Below, in pieces: positions 7,747 through 17,998 of a stretch of DNA of 64,000 bases (positions are counted from its first letter, which is position 1; each line of letters begins with the position of its first letter). The stretch is taken from NCBI RefSeq assembly GCF_001299635.1, contig NZ_JRHN01000050.1, positions 1 to 64,000 of the forward strand, written 5' to 3'. The notes beneath the pieces are model-generated. The model was given only the letters and a program-made list of their open reading frames with translations, searched no databases and was not told the DNA's origin. The stretch comes from Clostridioides difficile (GTDB lineage: Bacteria; Bacillota; Clostridia; Peptostreptococcales; Peptostreptococcaceae). A program made the translations under genes and the position numbers.

Positions 7747-10700
7747 CTATATTGTAGCCTTATGTTTATATTTTGAAATATCAGTACAGCAAACTAGAAC
7801 TGCGTCTTTCTCACCCTCCCATTTCATTTTTGAAGCTGCTGAATTTACCCATCTATCTAATACCTCAGAATAAATTTCTTCTGATGCATAATGAATTTCA
7901 TCATTAAAGTTATTTATAGGACAATTTTTGCAAGGTTCCTCTGAACCAAACGCCATTTTATAACAAGATTCACCAGTACTAAGCCCTAATTCTTGAATTG
8001 CACGATTTACATAAAGTACTTTATAAGTATTAGGGTCAATAACATAAACATGTCCATTTAGGTTTTCTACCATCTCTTCATAATTCTTGTAGCTAGTTCG
8101 TAATTTTGTTGTTGTAGTGTTCTTAATTAAAAATACAGAAAGAATTCGAGAAATGTATCCAATAATAGCAATCTCCTCTCCTGTCCAGCTATAATTATCT
8201 CTACATACGTCAAAACCAATAAAACCAGTCATAACGCCTTCATTATATATGGCACAATGAAGAAGGGATTTTATCCCCTGTGGAGCACAAATATTGCAAA
8301 TCTCAGGTGTTGTATTTTCAATGTCTTTACAACAAAAAATACCTTCATTACTGTATTGGCTTATATATGAAGTAATCTCTCCTAAGTTAATATTTTGTAA
8401 AGAATCAATTTCAGATGAAATACCTGGAGCACACCATTCATATGTATTACTAATCTGTTGTTTTTTTTCATCAATTTCAAAAATGTATACTCTATCCATG
8501 TTATATCTTTCACCTAATAACTTTAATATATTTTGAATGCTTTTAGATACATTTTTTGTTTCATAAAGCATTTCAAAAACACGAAAAGTTATATCATTTT
8601 GAAAATATGTATTTAAAAAATTAGTTGTATATTCTACTTGATTGCTATTATCCAAAAGAGAATTTGTAATATTATTATCATATAAAGTATATCTATCTTT
8701 TCCATTATTTTTGGAATTATAAAGAGCGATATCAGCAAAACGATAAAGCATATTAAAAGTATCACCATGTTCAGGATAGAAAGATATTCCAACACTTCCT
8801 GAAATTTCATACTTACTTATGGCACCATAATAAGATAATCTAAGTGATTGAGATAAATGCTCTGCTTTACTTCTAATTATATTACTATCTGTATAAGGAA
8901 AATATACTGCAATCTCGTCACCACCTATTCTTCCAATCATATCTGTTTCAGGAAAAACACCACTTATTTTATTTGCTACATCTATTAATATATTATCACC
9001 CAACTGATGACCAAGAGTGTCATTCAATCCTTTAAAATTATCAATATCTATAATAAAGAAAGCACCTAATTTATTATTGGATGATTTTAGAAATTGGTCA
9101 ATTCTATTTTTAAATTCAGCTTTATTTAATAATTTCGTTAATGGGTCTAACTGTGATTTTATAATTAAGTCATCTAATTGTTGTTTTTGTGCATTAATAT
9201 TAGAAAATACACCTACAGCTCTAATTATATTTCCTTTACTATCAGAAATAGCAGTTGAACGACAATTCATCCATAAGTAATTCCCCTTAATATCCTTAAT
9301 TCGATAACTAGATACTGAATATCCTGGTTTTTTATATGTATTTACAATCCATTCTTCAAAAACTTCTAAATCATCTGGATGAATCTTATTACGTACTTCC
9401 CTATTAGCAGTAATATGCCTTGTAAAAGGCGAATATCCAAATAAGGTTTCATACCTTCCAGAAAATATAATTGTATCTGATTTAAAATCCCATTCAAACA
9501 TAATATCATCACTTTGTTCTATAATAATACGATATTTCTCTTCACTAATAAGAAGTGCTTCTTTGGTTTCTTGTTCAGATGCTATAGATTCTTCCAATTC
9601 TTTTATTTTATTTTCTAGAGATTGCTTTAATTGTACAGTTTTATCCAATTCATCTGTAACATCTTGAAATGCATATAAACCAACAGGTCTTCCTTGATTA
9701 TCAATAATACATGAAGAACGCCCTTGTAACACAATAATTTTTCCATCTTTACGAATAGCACGAGTTTGAAATTTCAATGGCTTTCCACTAGATATAAGTT
9801 CCTCTGCATTCTTCTGAACAATATGCGCATCATCTGGATGTGTAAATGCAACTATACTGTTATTAAATACTTCTCTAAATTCTTGTCTAGTGTAACCAAG
9901 ATATTCTAATGCACGGTCATTGACATACTGAACTGTTGCTTCTCCATCGAGATAACCTTTCATTAGACCCATGTCAATATTTTTACCGAGTGTATAAAGT
10001 TCCCAGTTATCCATTTGAAATTCTTGTGGAATTACATAAATATGAGATTTATCCTGTTTTTCTTCGGTCTTTCCACTAATATGTTTATGTATATCTTCAA
10101 TAACAGAGCCACTATTAACAAAATCGATATAGTTACTAGCAGGCATTGGCTTAGCATAAAAATATCCTTGCCCTAAATCACAGTTTAGCTTTTGAAGAAA
10201 TTTTACTTGTTCATCATTTTCTACGCCTTCCATAACTGATAAGATATGTAGAGATTTAATCAGTTCTATAACTTTAGCAATAATAATCTTTCCCTTATCT
10301 GTATTAGTGGATGCATTTAAAAATGCTTTATCAATCTTGACAATATCAATTGGAATATCTTTTAAATAATTAAGAGAAGAATAAGCACTTCCAAAATCAT
10401 CTAGAGATACTTTAAAGCCAAGCATTTTAAGTTCAGAAACAATTTCAATTAATTTATTAATATTGTCTGAAAATAAATTTTCAGTAAACTCAATTTCAAT
10501 CATATGAGTAGATACACCTATTCGATTTACAGTTTGAAAAATTTTTTCAACTAATTTATCTGTTTGTAAATGTGCTTTAGAGAAATTAACTGAGATAGGA
10601 AGCTGTGGTATTCCCTTTTCTTTGCTACATTTTAGGAAATGGCAGGCCTCCTCCAACATAAAAAAGTCAAGTTGTCTAATAAATCCGTTTTGCTCCATGA

Positions 10701-11388
10701 TTGAAATAAACTTATCTGGATAAATCATACCTAATTCAGGACTATTCCAACGTACAAGTGCCTCTGCTCCAACAACTTCACCCGTTTTAATTAACAATTT
10801 TGGTTGTAAATACATTTCAAACTCATGATTTTTCAATGCAAAGTCCATCATAAATGTAATTTGTTTTTTCCATTCAACTTCCTGACTCATTTTATCATCA
10901 TAAAAGCTAAATGTATTCAAGGTATTTCCCTTAGATTTTTTACGAGCATAGTTTGCTTTATCAAGTAATGCAGAAAGTGTTATGGCATCATCTCTAACCA
11001 CAATAATTCCTGCACTTGCAACTAAATTATAATGTGGTGGAAGAATATTTTTCAATGCCTTCTTTAAGTCTGTAAGTTGTAAAAACATTTGTGATGCAAT
11101 TACTTGATTGTCTGTATGCAAACAGAATAAAAAATGGTCCGCATGAACTTTACAGAAAATATCATCTCCTTGAAGATGTGTATTAAAATGTTCACTTATC
11201 TTTTCTAGTGTTGAATCTCCAGCCTTATACCCAAAGAAGTCATTTATATAATTAAAATTATCAAAATCTAATGTAATTAGTGTTAATGCCTGTTTAGTAG
11301 TTTTAATTTTCTTTAATTTTTTTCCTACTTCTTTATAAAATTCTTCTGAAGCAAGCTGGTGGTTTTTTTTATGATTTTCATTACACAT
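7747..11388 (-). CDS. Multidomain c-di-GMP protein (degenerate GGDEF-EAL-PAS-PAS-GGDEF-GAF-PAS)
   Basis: 1213 aa, no membrane segment, so a cytosolic sensor. Domains in order (approximate): degenerate GGDEF (15-165, signature replaced by HADHF); EAL phosphodiesterase (175-430) with EALVRW, SVNFS, EIEFTE, DDFGSAYSSL, KIDKAF and QGYFYAKPM all intact; two PAS domains (470-580, 625-735); GGDEF (745-900) with an intact GGDEI site; GAF (940-1090); C-terminal PAS with a CxxCP pair. Both catalytic activities look competent. The order differs from the usual GGDEF-then-EAL layout, the active cyclase lying C-terminal. ATG chosen at the codon after GAGGTG; the longer ORF starts inside that site. Confidence 0.9.
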   Translation of the reverse strand: MCNENHKKNHQLASEEFYKEVGKKLKKIKTTKQALTLITLDFDNFNYINDFFGYKAGDSTLEKISEHFNTHLQGDDIFCKVHADHFLFCLHTDNQVIASQMFLQLTDLKKALKNILPPHYNLVASAGIIVVRDDAITLSALLDKANYARKKSKGNTLNTFSFYDDKMSQEVEWKKQITFMMDFALKNHEFEMYLQPKLLIKTGEVVGAEALVRWNSPELGMIYPDKFISIMEQNGFIRQLDFFMLEEACHFLKCSKEKGIPQLPISVNFSKAHLQTDKLVEKIFQTVNRIGVSTHMIEIEFTENLFSDNINKLIEIVSELKMLGFKVSLDDFGSAYSSLNYLKDIPIDIVKIDKAFLNASTNTDKGKIIIAKVIELIKSLHILSVMEGVENDEQVKFLQKLNCDLGQGYFYAKPMPASNYIDFVNSGSVIEDIHKHISGKTEEKQDKSHIYVIPQEFQMDNWELYTLGKNIDMGLMKGYLDGEATVQYVNDRALEYLGYTRQEFREVFNNSIVAFTHPDDAHIVQKNAEELISSGKPLKFQTRAIRKDGKIIVLQGRSSCIIDNQGRPVGLYAFQDVTDELDKTVQLKQSLENKIKELEESIASEQETKEALLISEEKYRIIIEQSDDIMFEWDFKSDTIIFSGRYETLFGYSPFTRHITANREVRNKIHPDDLEVFEEWIVNTYKKPGYSVSSYRIKDIKGNYLWMNCRSTAISDSKGNIIRAVGVFSNINAQKQQLDDLIIKSQLDPLTKLLNKAEFKNRIDQFLKSSNNKLGAFFIIDIDNFKGLNDTLGHQLGDNILIDVANKISGVFPETDMIGRIGGDEIAVYFPYTDSNIIRSKAEHLSQSLRLSYYGAISKYEISGSVGISFYPEHGDTFNMLYRFADIALYNSKNNGKDRYTLYDNNITNSLLDNSNQVEYTTNFLNTYFQNDITFRVFEMLYETKNVSKSIQNILKLLGERYNMDRVYIFEIDEKKQQISNTYEWCAPGISSEIDSLQNINLGEITSYISQYSNEGIFCCKDIENTTPEICNICAPQGIKSLLHCAIYNEGVMTGFIGFDVCRDNYSWTGEEIAIIGYISRILSVFLIKNTTTTKLRTSYKNYEEMVENLNGHVYVIDPNTYKVLYVNRAIQELGLSTGESCYKMAFGSEEPCKNCPINNFNDEIHYASEEIYSEVLDRWVNSAASKMKWEGEKDAVLVCCTDISKYKHKATI

Positions 11389-11972
11389 ACAAATCACCTC
11401 TTTTTATCTTTTAAATTTACTTTTTACATAAATCAATATGTGCTCATTGTAATAAAATAAAAAAGCTTACTTCATTTTTGAAAAATAAAATAAGTTCCTT
11501 AAATTCAAGCTCAAATTTTTTAAATTTGTCTTAATATTATTTTTTAATGTCAATAGGTCCCATTAAAGAAACACTCCAACATAAGACTTGATTAAAATAT
11601 ATCTATAAAAAACATTACATAGTATCTAGAAATAGGTGATTTATTATTGTAATTATTTTAAAATGTCATTAACTTTTTACTAGAAATATGAATAAATATA
11701 CATCTTCTCAATATCTATTTTAATCTTTCATTCACATCTATTACTTTATCAATATTATGAATACATATTTATAATATTATATAACAAAATACAATAAAAG
11801 AATAGATTTTACTAGTTATTTATAGAAAGATTATATTATAGAATAAAATCAAAAATATCAACTCTATAGATAAATTTGTATCTAAATAAATTAGCATCTA
11901 TTTACATAATTTAAAAGGAAAAAATATAAGAAGTCCTTCTTTTTATAAAATATATTTACTAATATCTATAGA
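11389..11972. other. Long AT-rich intergenic region
   Basis: About 580 bases between the c-di-GMP gene's start and the proC terminator. Very AT-rich, with no ORF above ~30 codons with a ribosome site. It should contain the c-di-GMP gene promoter, but no strong -35/-10 pair stands out. No c-di-GMP riboswitch core was found. Confidence 0.5.
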
Positions 11973-12014
11973 AAATGTCTCAAAACAAACTAAAGAATTT
12001 ATTTTGAGACATTT
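11973..12014 (-). terminator. Terminator of proC
   Basis: AAATGTCTCAAAA (11973-11985) pairs perfectly with TTTTGAGACATTT (12002-12014), 23 bases past the proC stop. Confidence 0.75.
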
Positions 12015-12037
12015 ATTTTTATATTATTCTTAATTTA

Positions 12038-12841
12038 CTATTTACTCATATCTTTAGATTTATCTGTAGCGGCAACAATAGATTTTATAACTGCTGCTCT
12101 AAACCCTTCTTCTTCTAATACTCTAACTGCTTCTATAGTAGTCCCTGCTGGAGAACAAACCATATCCTTTAATTCACCTGGATGTTTACCAGTTTCAAGA
12201 ACCATCTTAGCTGACCCCATAACTGCTTGTGATGCAAATTTATAAGCTTGTTGTCTTGGCATACCAGCTAATACTGCTGCATCTGCCATAGCTTCTATAA
12301 ACATAAACACATAAGCAGGAGAAGACCCACTAACACCTGTAACAGTATCCATTAAATATTCTGATACTATCTCTGCCTCTCCAAATGATTCAAATAAAGC
12401 CTTAATCATATTTAATTCTTCATCAGTCACATTATTATTTTTACAAAGAGCTGACATACCTTCCCCAACAAGAGCTGGAGTATTTGGCATTACTCTTACT
12501 ATTTTTTTATCTGAACCTATAATATTTTCCAATGCTTCTATAGTTTTTCCTGCTGCTATTGACACTATTATTTTATCTGCATCTATTAATTCTTTAAGTG
12601 GAGCTAAAGCTTTTTCACATATATTAGGCTTAAGTGCCACTAATATTACATCAGAATTTGAAACAGCTACCTTTGAATCAGTCGTAGTGTTTACTGAAAA
12701 TTCTGCTTTTACTTTATCTAAAGCGATTTGGCTTAAGTCTGATACAGTTATATCTTCTGCTTTTACTAGACCTGATTTTACTATACCACCTATCATTGCA
12801 CTTCCCATATTTCCTGAACCAATAAATCCTAAAGTTTTCAT
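12038..12841 (-). CDS. proC: Pyrroline-5-carboxylate reductase
   Basis: 267 aa. Reduces 1-pyrroline-5-carboxylate to L-proline with NAD(P)H. The N-terminal Rossmann motif is GSGNMGSAMIGG (residues 8-19); the C-terminal helical dimerisation domain carries GVSGSSPAYVFMF and the substrate loop SPAGTTIEAV. It lies directly downstream of hypD on the same strand, and HypD makes exactly this enzyme's substrate. The two therefore convert trans-4-hydroxyproline to proline, the electron acceptor of proline reductase in Stickland fermentation. A hairpin in the 297-base gap may separate the transcripts partly. Confidence 0.95.
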   Translation of the reverse strand: MKTLGFIGSGNMGSAMIGGIVKSGLVKAEDITVSDLSQIALDKVKAEFSVNTTTDSKVAVSNSDVILVALKPNICEKALAPLKELIDADKIIVSIAAGKTIEALENIIGSDKKIVRVMPNTPALVGEGMSALCKNNNVTDEELNMIKALFESFGEAEIVSEYLMDTVTGVSGSSPAYVFMFIEAMADAAVLAGMPRQQAYKFASQAVMGSAKMVLETGKHPGELKDMVCSPAGTTIEAVRVLEEEGFRAAVIKSIVAATDKSKDMSK

Positions 12842-13011
12842 ATCAAATCTCCTTTTTTCTATTAGTTTTTATTTTAAAGTAGCTAAATTAACTATATTTT
12901 AACTGCTTAAAATTGTCTTATACACATAAAACTTAATATTATTAATATAAATTATTGCTCTGTATAAAGCTTATTAAATATAAATTTAACGATTTTTTCA
13001 TTAAACTTAAC

Positions 13012-13041
13012 GAGCTAACTTCCAATTTAGAAAGTTAGCTC
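13012..13041 (-). terminator. Hairpin after hypD
   Basis: GAGCTAAC...GTTAGCTC stem about 100 bases downstream of hypD. The U-tract is poor, so it may be a partial terminator before proC. Confidence 0.5.
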
Positions 13042-13138
13042 ATAATTAATCTGAAATTTTTTAAATGGTATCTATAGTATATACTCTATTATACCAGTTG
13101 TGTTTTTACATAGTAATAAATTTTGTTTACAAACAATC

Positions 13139-15508
13139 CTAGAATGTTTGCTCAGTTCTTCCTATTATCTCATCTTGTAGTGTTCTACTTAGATTATTGA
13201 AATGGTCACTATATCCTGCAACTCTAACTATTAAATCTTTGTAATCTTGAGGATTTTTTTGAGCCTCTAATAATACATTTTTATCAAATACATTGAATTG
13301 TATATGATGCCCATCCATATTAAAGTATGCTCTTACTAGATTAGCCATATTATCCAATCCTTTTTCCCCTTGAACTACTGATGGCGCAAATCTTTGATTT
13401 AATAATGTTCCACCAGTTTTTATATGGTCCATCTTAGCACAAGATTTTATAACTGCTGTAGGTCCATTAGTATCTCCACCTTTTTCAGGTGAGATTCCCT
13501 CTGAAACTGGTTTTGCACAAAGTCTACCATTTGGACTTGCTCCCATAATTTCACCAAAGTATACATGACAAGTTGTTGGTAACATATCTACTCTATATTC
13601 TCCACCACAAACAGTTGGTCTACCAGTTACCTCATTATAATATGTGTTGAATATATCTTGCATTATTTCATCAGCATAATCATCATCATTTCCATATTTA
13701 GGAGTCTTATTTGAAACTAAATTAAGTATAGCTTCATATCCTTCAAAATTAGCATCAAGTGCTTTAAGTAATGTATCCATATCAAATTTTTGCTTATCGA
13801 ATACATTGTATTTTATTGCTGTTAAACTATCTGTTATAGTTCCTATACCAACACCTTGTATATATCTAGTGTTGTATCTTGCTCCACCTCTTTGATAGTC
13901 TTTACCTTTTTCTATACAATCATCAACTATTGTAGACATAAGTGGGCAAGGCATGTGTTTTGCACATATATTTTCTATTACAGCATTTCCTTCTATTTTT
14001 ATATCAATCATATAGTGTAATTGCTTTTTAAATGCCTCAAATAATTCCTCATAAGATTTAAAACTTCTAGGGTCTCCAGTTTTTATACCTATTTGCTTTT
14101 TGCTAATTGGGTCATATCCATCATTTAATGTTAATTCAAGTATTTTTGGAATATTCATATATCCAGTTAAAACATATGCTTCTTTACCAAAACATCCAGT
14201 TTCAACACAACCACTAGTTCCACCAAGTCTTGCATCTTCTATAGTCTTTCCAGCTTCCATAAGTTCTTGCACTATTGCCTCAGTATTATAAAATGCTGGT
14301 TGACCCCATCCTTTTCTTGATATTTCACAAGCTCTCTTTAAGAATTTCTGAGGAGTTTTTTTACTTATTTGAACGTTTGAACTTGGTTGTATCAACTTCA
14401 TTTCATCCATAACATCAAGTATTATATAACTAACTTCATTAACACCATCTTGACCATCTGGATTTATTCCACCAGTATTTATATTTGCGAAGTCTGTATA
14501 TGTGCTACTTTCTTTTAATGTTATACCAACTTTTGGTGGTGCTGGTTGATTATTAAATTTAACCCATAAACATTCAAGTAATTCCTGCGCTCTATCTCTA
14601 TCTAGTATCCCACTTTCTACATCTCTTTCATAGAAAGGATTTAAATGCTGGTCAAGTCTTCCTGGGGTAAAAGCATCCCATATATTAAGTTCAGTAGTAA
14701 CCCCTATATGAACGAACCAGTACATTTGTATAGCTTGGTGATAAGTTTGTGGTTTATGAGCTGGTACAACATCACATGTTTCAGCAATTAGTAATAAATC
14801 TTTTTTCTTAGCTTCGTCTGTTTCTTCTTCTGCCATTTGTCTTGCTTTCTCAGCATATCTCTTACCTAATATCACCATTGCATCACAAGCTATTGCCATA
14901 GCTTCCAAATCAGCTTTTTTATTATATGCATCTAAATCATTAAGAAAATCTAATTCTTTTAGTCTTGCTTCTACATCTTTCTTTAAATCTAAAAACCCTT
15001 TTTTATATATTGTATCTCCACAAACTGTGTGCCCAGGAGCTCTTTGCTCCATAAACTCTGTAAACATACCTGCTTCATATGCTGCTAGCCATTCTGGTGT
15101 CATTGCATTTATTATTTTTTCTCTTGTTTGTCTCTTTTTCCAGAAAGGTATTATTTCTTCTTGTTGTATTTTTCTAGCTTCTTCAGATACACTGAAATTT
15201 ATTATATCTCTGTTATGCATTACATCTAAATCTTCTAATGTATGACAACAAATTTCTGGGTATGTTGGTGCTCCATTAGGAGAATCACCTTTTTCACCTA
15301 CTATTAATTCGCCATCATTTATGCTAAGAGTTCTATTCTCAATATAATGCTTAAATGATAAAGCACGAAGTACAGGAATCTCTACACTTCCCTCGTATTT
15401 TTTATAAGCTTCTGTCATAAGTACTGCTCTTTCAATAGATATGTGTGGTTCTGCATTAACACTTTCTTCTCTTAATTTTTTAGTTCTCTCAAAAGTTCCT
15501 CTTGACAT
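13139..15508 (-). CDS. hypD: trans-4-hydroxy-L-proline dehydratase (glycyl radical enzyme)
   Basis: 789-aa glycyl radical enzyme that dehydrates trans-4-hydroxy-L-proline to 1-pyrroline-5-carboxylate. The C-terminal radical loop RVAGYSDHF places the radical at Gly765, and the catalytic Cys lies in TSGCVETGC (about residue 434); both agree with the numbering I recall for C. difficile HypD. The ATG follows GGGGGGT, and the ORF's upstream extension lies inside the activase gene. The activase ends four bases before. Like all such enzymes it should be oxygen-sensitive once activated. The proC gene downstream supports the substrate call over pyruvate or glycerol. Confidence 0.95.
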   Translation of the reverse strand: MSRGTFERTKKLREESVNAEPHISIERAVLMTEAYKKYEGSVEIPVLRALSFKHYIENRTLSINDGELIVGEKGDSPNGAPTYPEICCHTLEDLDVMHNRDIINFSVSEEARKIQQEEIIPFWKKRQTREKIINAMTPEWLAAYEAGMFTEFMEQRAPGHTVCGDTIYKKGFLDLKKDVEARLKELDFLNDLDAYNKKADLEAMAIACDAMVILGKRYAEKARQMAEEETDEAKKKDLLLIAETCDVVPAHKPQTYHQAIQMYWFVHIGVTTELNIWDAFTPGRLDQHLNPFYERDVESGILDRDRAQELLECLWVKFNNQPAPPKVGITLKESSTYTDFANINTGGINPDGQDGVNEVSYIILDVMDEMKLIQPSSNVQISKKTPQKFLKRACEISRKGWGQPAFYNTEAIVQELMEAGKTIEDARLGGTSGCVETGCFGKEAYVLTGYMNIPKILELTLNDGYDPISKKQIGIKTGDPRSFKSYEELFEAFKKQLHYMIDIKIEGNAVIENICAKHMPCPLMSTIVDDCIEKGKDYQRGGARYNTRYIQGVGIGTITDSLTAIKYNVFDKQKFDMDTLLKALDANFEGYEAILNLVSNKTPKYGNDDDYADEIMQDIFNTYYNEVTGRPTVCGGEYRVDMLPTTCHVYFGEIMGASPNGRLCAKPVSEGISPEKGGDTNGPTAVIKSCAKMDHIKTGGTLLNQRFAPSVVQGEKGLDNMANLVRAYFNMDGHHIQFNVFDKNVLLEAQKNPQDYKDLIVRVAGYSDHFNNLSRTLQDEIIGRTEQTF

Positions 15509-15512
15509 TTTA

Positions 15513-16421
15513 TTACCCCCCAATCTTAGTATTGAAATTACTTGCTTCAAACAGCCTTTTTATTTCTTCTAATTTTTCTTCAGTTGGTCTTTGTAACTCT
15601 TCTCCCTCATACTTTTTATAAATTTTATCATACTTGTGTTTTCCAATATTATGATATGGAAGAAGACTTACAGCTTTTATATTCAAAGGCTTTAAAAATT
15701 CTATCATTTTTTTAACCTCTAAATTTTCATCATCTACATTTACCCCTACAATTAGTGGTATTCTTATATTTATGTTAGCTCCTAATTCACTCAAAAGTTT
15801 GACATTTTTTAATATCAAATCATTTGATTTTCCTGTAAATTTTATGTGCTTTTCTTCATCAATAAGCTTAATATCATATAAAAATAAATCTGCACATTTT
15901 GAGACTCTTTCATAATTTTCTGACTTTGCGTAACCACAAGTATCAATTGCTACATGAATCCCCTTTGATTTGCACATATTTATTACTCCACAAATAAAAT
16001 CCATGTCCTGAGCCATTACTTCTCCACCTGATAGAGTTACTCCTCCACCTGATTCTTCATAGAAAATTCTATCTTTTTCTATCTCTTTAACCAAGCTTTT
16101 TACAGAATACTCTTGACCGACAATCTCTCTTGCATTGTTTACACAATAGTCTAAGCAAGTTTCACAAAATTCACACTTATCTTGGTCTAAACATATTTTT
16201 GTTTCACCTTTGAAAATTGCTTTATGAGGACATATGTTTATACATGCTTCACATCTTGAACATCTTTCTTCATTATACAAAACTTGTTTTGTATATGTTT
16301 GACTCTCTGGATTATGACACCAAACACATTCAAGTGGACATCCTTTAAAAAAAACTGTACTTCTTATTCCTGGTCCATCATGTATACTACATTTTTGTAA
16401 ATTTATAACTAATGGATTCAT
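15513..16421 (-). CDS. Glycyl radical enzyme activase for HypD (radical SAM)
   Basis: 302-aa radical SAM protein that abstracts hydrogen from the HypD glycine. The N-terminal GCPLECVWC gives the CxxxCxxC cluster motif. It is followed by an inserted two-cluster ferredoxin module (CSRCEACINICP and CEFCETCLDYC, residues ~53-95). The SAM-binding stretch is GGGVTLSGGEVM. Its last codons form the ribosome site of hypD, so the two are translationally coupled. Confidence 0.93.
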   Translation of the reverse strand: MNPLVINLQKCSIHDGPGIRSTVFFKGCPLECVWCHNPESQTYTKQVLYNEERCSRCEACINICPHKAIFKGETKICLDQDKCEFCETCLDYCVNNAREIVGQEYSVKSLVKEIEKDRIFYEESGGGVTLSGGEVMAQDMDFICGVINMCKSKGIHVAIDTCGYAKSENYERVSKCADLFLYDIKLIDEEKHIKFTGKSNDLILKNVKLLSELGANINIRIPLIVGVNVDDENLEVKKMIEFLKPLNIKAVSLLPYHNIGKHKYDKIYKKYEGEELQRPTEEKLEEIKRLFEASNFNTKIGG

Positions 16422-16722
16422 AATTTTTCACCCCTAAATAATATCCATTCCATTTTTTCATTATTATGCAATTCATCTTCATATACTACATCTATGAAAA
16501 GCATTTCTACAATTACATAATACTATATTTGTTATTATTTTGTCTATATTTTTTTAGTGATATTAAAAAATTTTATTTTATTATGATATTTATATTGATT
16601 TTATAAATTAAATTTAAATATTTATTAAATTTATTTTTATAAGTAAATATAGCTATAACACATAAACAATATATTATTTTTGTTAATTTAGATGTATATG
16701 CTATAAAAATTAAATAAAAATA
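16422..16722. other. Intergenic region upstream of the hyp operon
   Basis: About 300 AT-rich bases. A plausible minus-strand promoter is TAGACA, 18 nt, TATTAT near 16520-16550, which would serve the activase-hypD operon. Nothing else is recognisable. Confidence 0.4.
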
Positions 16723-16748
16723 GAGACTACACTTTATCATGTAGTCTC
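16723..16748 (-). terminator. Terminator of htrA
   Basis: GAGACTAC (16723-16730) pairs with GTAGTCTC (16741-16748), with a U-rich tail on the minus strand. Confidence 0.8.
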
Positions 16749-16765
16749 TACCTTTATAGTCATAT

Positions 16766-17845
16766 TTAGAAATTCACATTTATTGTTACTGCTTTTCCGC
16801 CTCTATTTACTGTAATTTTTGTACTAGCTCCTTTTGAGAAAGTATATAGTTTTTTATTTAGGTCATTCATACCTGTTATATTTGCATCTCCTACTTTAGT
16901 TATAATATCTCCTACTTTTACTCCAGCTTTTTCTGCTGATGAACCAGATATTACTTCTGCAACATAAACTCCTTTATCAGTACTTAATTTTGTACCTGTA
17001 GCTGCTTCATAGTTTGATACATCTGTACCTTTTATACCTAAAGTCACTTTTTCATATTTTCCAGTTTTTATTACTTCTTCAACTATGCTTTTAGCTGTAT
17101 TAATTGGTATTGCAAATCCTAATCCTTCTGCTTGAGAAGCTTTCGCTGTGTTTATACCAATTACTTGACCTTTTTGATTTAATAATGGTCCTCCACTATT
17201 TCCTGCATTTATACTTGCATCAGTTTGTAATAAACCAGTCATATTAGTTTTTTCTGTTTGTATAGTTCTATCTAATCCACTTATTATACCTTGAGTAACT
17301 GTTTTTTGGAAATCTAATCCAAGTGGATTACCTATTGCTATTGATATATCTCCAACTTTTACTTTATCACTATCAGCAAATTCTGCTGGTGTTAATCCAG
17401 TTTTATCGACTTTAACTATAGCTAAATCAAGTTGCTGGTCAAACCATACGACTTTACCTGAAGTTGTTGAACCATCATTAAATAGTACATTTACACTTGT
17501 AGCCTGACCATCTGATATAACATGAGAATTTGTAAGTATATAACCATTTGAATCTACTATGATTCCAGTTCCTACACCTTGTGTTTCAGTTGGAATTGCA
17601 AACATATTATTAGTATCAACGCTAGTTGTCGTAATACCTACAACAGATGGTGTGGCTTTTTCTGCAACTGCTTGATAAATATTTTGACTCTTACCATCAT
17701 CATTTACAACTATTGGCGTAGAGCTGCCTGTACTTTTACTTCCTAAATTATCTTTAACTAAAATTATTGTTAGCAAACTACTAAGTATTGAACTTATTAT
17801 AGCGACTAATATTACTAAACTTATACCTTTCTTTCTTCTTGACAT
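16766..17845 (-). CDS. htrA: HtrA/DegP-type membrane-anchored serine protease
   Basis: 359 aa. One N-terminal membrane anchor (residues ~7-29), Ser/Gly linker, trypsin-like domain with triad His in LTNSHVISDG, Asp in QLDLAIVKV and Ser in GNSGGPLLN, then one C-terminal PDZ domain (~265-355). Acts outside the membrane as protease/chaperone in envelope stress. The start is the ATG after GGGAGTGG; the ORF upstream has no ribosome site. The pgi terminator lies just upstream, so htrA needs its own promoter. Confidence 0.93.
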   Translation of the reverse strand: MSRRKKGISLVILVAIISSILSSLLTIILVKDNLGSKSTGSSTPIVVNDDGKSQNIYQAVAEKATPSVVGITTTSVDTNNMFAIPTETQGVGTGIIVDSNGYILTNSHVISDGQATSVNVLFNDGSTTSGKVVWFDQQLDLAIVKVDKTGLTPAEFADSDKVKVGDISIAIGNPLGLDFQKTVTQGIISGLDRTIQTEKTNMTGLLQTDASINAGNSGGPLLNQKGQVIGINTAKASQAEGLGFAIPINTAKSIVEEVIKTGKYEKVTLGIKGTDVSNYEAATGTKLSTDKGVYVAEVISGSSAEKAGVKVGDIITKVGDANITGMNDLNKKLYTFSKGASTKITVNRGGKAVTINVNF

Positions 17846-17907
17846 CTCATACCACTCCCTATCTAATATAATATAAATTATCAAAATATATTTTTCCCAA
17901 TTTTTCA

Positions 17908-17959
17908 TAAAAAAATGAAATCATCTATTTTGAGTAAACTCCTTTTCGATGATTTCATT
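17908..17959 (-). terminator. Terminator of pgi
   Basis: AATGAAATCATC (17914-17925) pairs with GATGATTTCATT (17948-17959), then seven U on the minus strand. Confidence 0.85.
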
Positions 17960-17998
17960 ATATTATTTTAATCTTAATTAAACCTTAACTATTTGAAA

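Noticed and set aside
11389-11972. Hidden type I toxin or small protein gene in the long gap
   Set aside because: No ORF with a ribosome site, hydrophobic core plus charged tail, or paired antisense promoter was found.
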